Origin: Flavobacterium sp. JAS
GTDB taxonomy: Bacteria > Bacteroidota > Bacteroidia > Flavobacteriales > Flavobacteriaceae
Direction of reading: 5' to 3'
DNA length: 64,000 nt
Assembly: GCF_020991455.1 (NCBI RefSeq)
Contig: NZ_JAJMOX010000009.1
Span: 62,001-126,000 of the forward strand
The notes beneath the pieces were generated by a model. That model saw only the letters and a list, made by a program, of their open reading frames with translations. It ran no database searches and was not told the origin of the DNA. Shown here piece after piece: positions 63,503-64,000 of the stretch. A program made the translations under genes and the position numbers. Within the stretch, counting starts at the first letter, position 1; the number at the start of each line of letters is the position of its first letter.

Positions 63503-63763
63503 ATGGAAGAAAAAAGAAATTTAAGAAAAGAAAGAATAGGTGTTGTTACTTCAAATAAAATGGATAAGTCTATTGTTATTGCTGAAGTAAGAAAAGTAAA
63601 ACACCCATTATACGGTAAGTTCGTGTTGAAAACAAAGAAATATGTTGCACACGACGAAACAAACGACTGTAACATTGGAGATACTGTAAGAATTAGCGAA
63701 ACGCGTCCTTTAAGTAAAACAAAATGTTGGAGATTAGTTGAAATCTTAGAAAGAGCTAAATAA
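63503..63763 (+). CDS. rpsQ: 30S ribosomal protein uS17
   Basis: 86 residues. [20 protein letters not shown] and [20 protein letters not shown], then [20 protein letters not shown], are the conserved OB-fold signature of uS17. It binds the 5' domain of 16S rRNA. The start ([11 protein letters not shown]) is normal for this family. Confidence 0.97.
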   Translation: MEEKRNLRKERIGVVTSNKMDKSIVIAEVRKVKHPLYGKFVLKTKKYVAHDETNDCNIGDTVRISETRPLSKTKCWRLVEILERAK

Positions 63764-63765
63764 TT

Positions 63766-64000
63766 ATGGTACAACAGGAATCAAGACTAAAAGTAGCAGA
63801 TAACACGGGAGCAAAAGAAGTTTTAACTATCCGTGTTTTAGGAGGTACCAAAAGAAGGTATGCCTCTGTTGGTGACAAGATTGTAGTATCTATTAAAGAT
63901 GCAACTCCTAACGGTAACGTTAAAAAAGGAGCTGTTTCAACTGCAGTTGTTGTACGTACCAAAAAAGAAGTGAGAAGAGCTGATGGTTCTTATATCCGTT
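63766..64000 (+). CDS. rplN: 50S ribosomal protein uL14, cut by window end
   Basis: The frame starts 2 nt after the rpsQ stop codon and runs off the window. The visible part (about 78 residues) begins [20 protein letters not shown] and continues [20 protein letters not shown], the standard uL14 N-terminus. The C-terminal third is outside. Confidence 0.95.
   Translation, partial: MVQQESRLKVADNTGAKEVLTIRVLGGTKRRYASVGDKIVVSIKDATPNGNVKKGAVSTAVVVRTKKEVRRADGSYIR

Noticed and set aside
58985..63763. Long frames on the opposite strand of ribosomal genes
   Set aside because: They are antisense shadows of highly conserved genes.
1..64000. tRNA or rRNA genes
   Set aside because: No cloverleaf-like or rRNA-like sequence was found in any intergenic gap.

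Overview
The window comes from a Bacteroidetes genome and most likely from Flavobacterium or a close relative. It is AT-rich and carries two SusC/SusD pairs. Promoter-like TAnnTTTG (-7) boxes precede several genes, including rpsL, rplC, hpt, purK and rlmB. Most start codons lack a clear Shine-Dalgarno sequence. The rpsL-rpsG-fusA-rpsJ gene order also fits this group.

Layout. 1-3.2 kb: the end of a three-gene operon (ATP-grasp-like protein cut by the window edge, family 2 glycosyltransferase, PaaK-like adenylate-forming enzyme). 3.4-8.3 kb: the most unusual stretch, four same-strand genes of poorly known families. They are a 592-aa protein whose C-terminus looks like the LecA (PA-IL) galactose lectin fold, a 137-aa DUF1842-like protein, a membrane-anchored protein with one CxxCH haem motif, and a 231-aa orphan. 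Two of them share a leader sequence. 8.3-22.3 kb: housekeeping genes (SanA-like, M3 peptidase, purE, purK, a TonB receptor, a sorbosone-dehydrogenase-like lipoprotein, hpt, adk, a CNNM transporter, obgE), separated by palindromic intergenic repeats. 22.3-41.9 kb: envelope and maintenance genes, including an S46 dipeptidyl-peptidase, a 2094-aa alpha-2-macroglobulin with an embedded TonB-plug-like segment, mpl, radC, rarA, a rhomboid protease and rlmB. 41.9-54.9 kb: two tandem SusC/SusD loci, the second-transcribed one with two extra lipoproteins, plus an Omp85-like protein. 55-64 kb: the str and S10 ribosomal protein operons, running off the window end within rplN.

How the parts relate. The Sus loci encode outer-membrane import machines, but no carbohydrate-active enzyme lies nearby to suggest a substrate. 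All four Sus-locus lipoproteins have Glu at +3 after the lipid-bearing Cys, consistent with surface export; the other two recognised lipoproteins do not. The S10 operon is interrupted between rpsJ and rplC by a terminator, a possible 43-aa membrane peptide and a new strong promoter.

All family assignments are from reading motifs by eye. No database search was run, and residue positions are approximate unless a single residue number is given.
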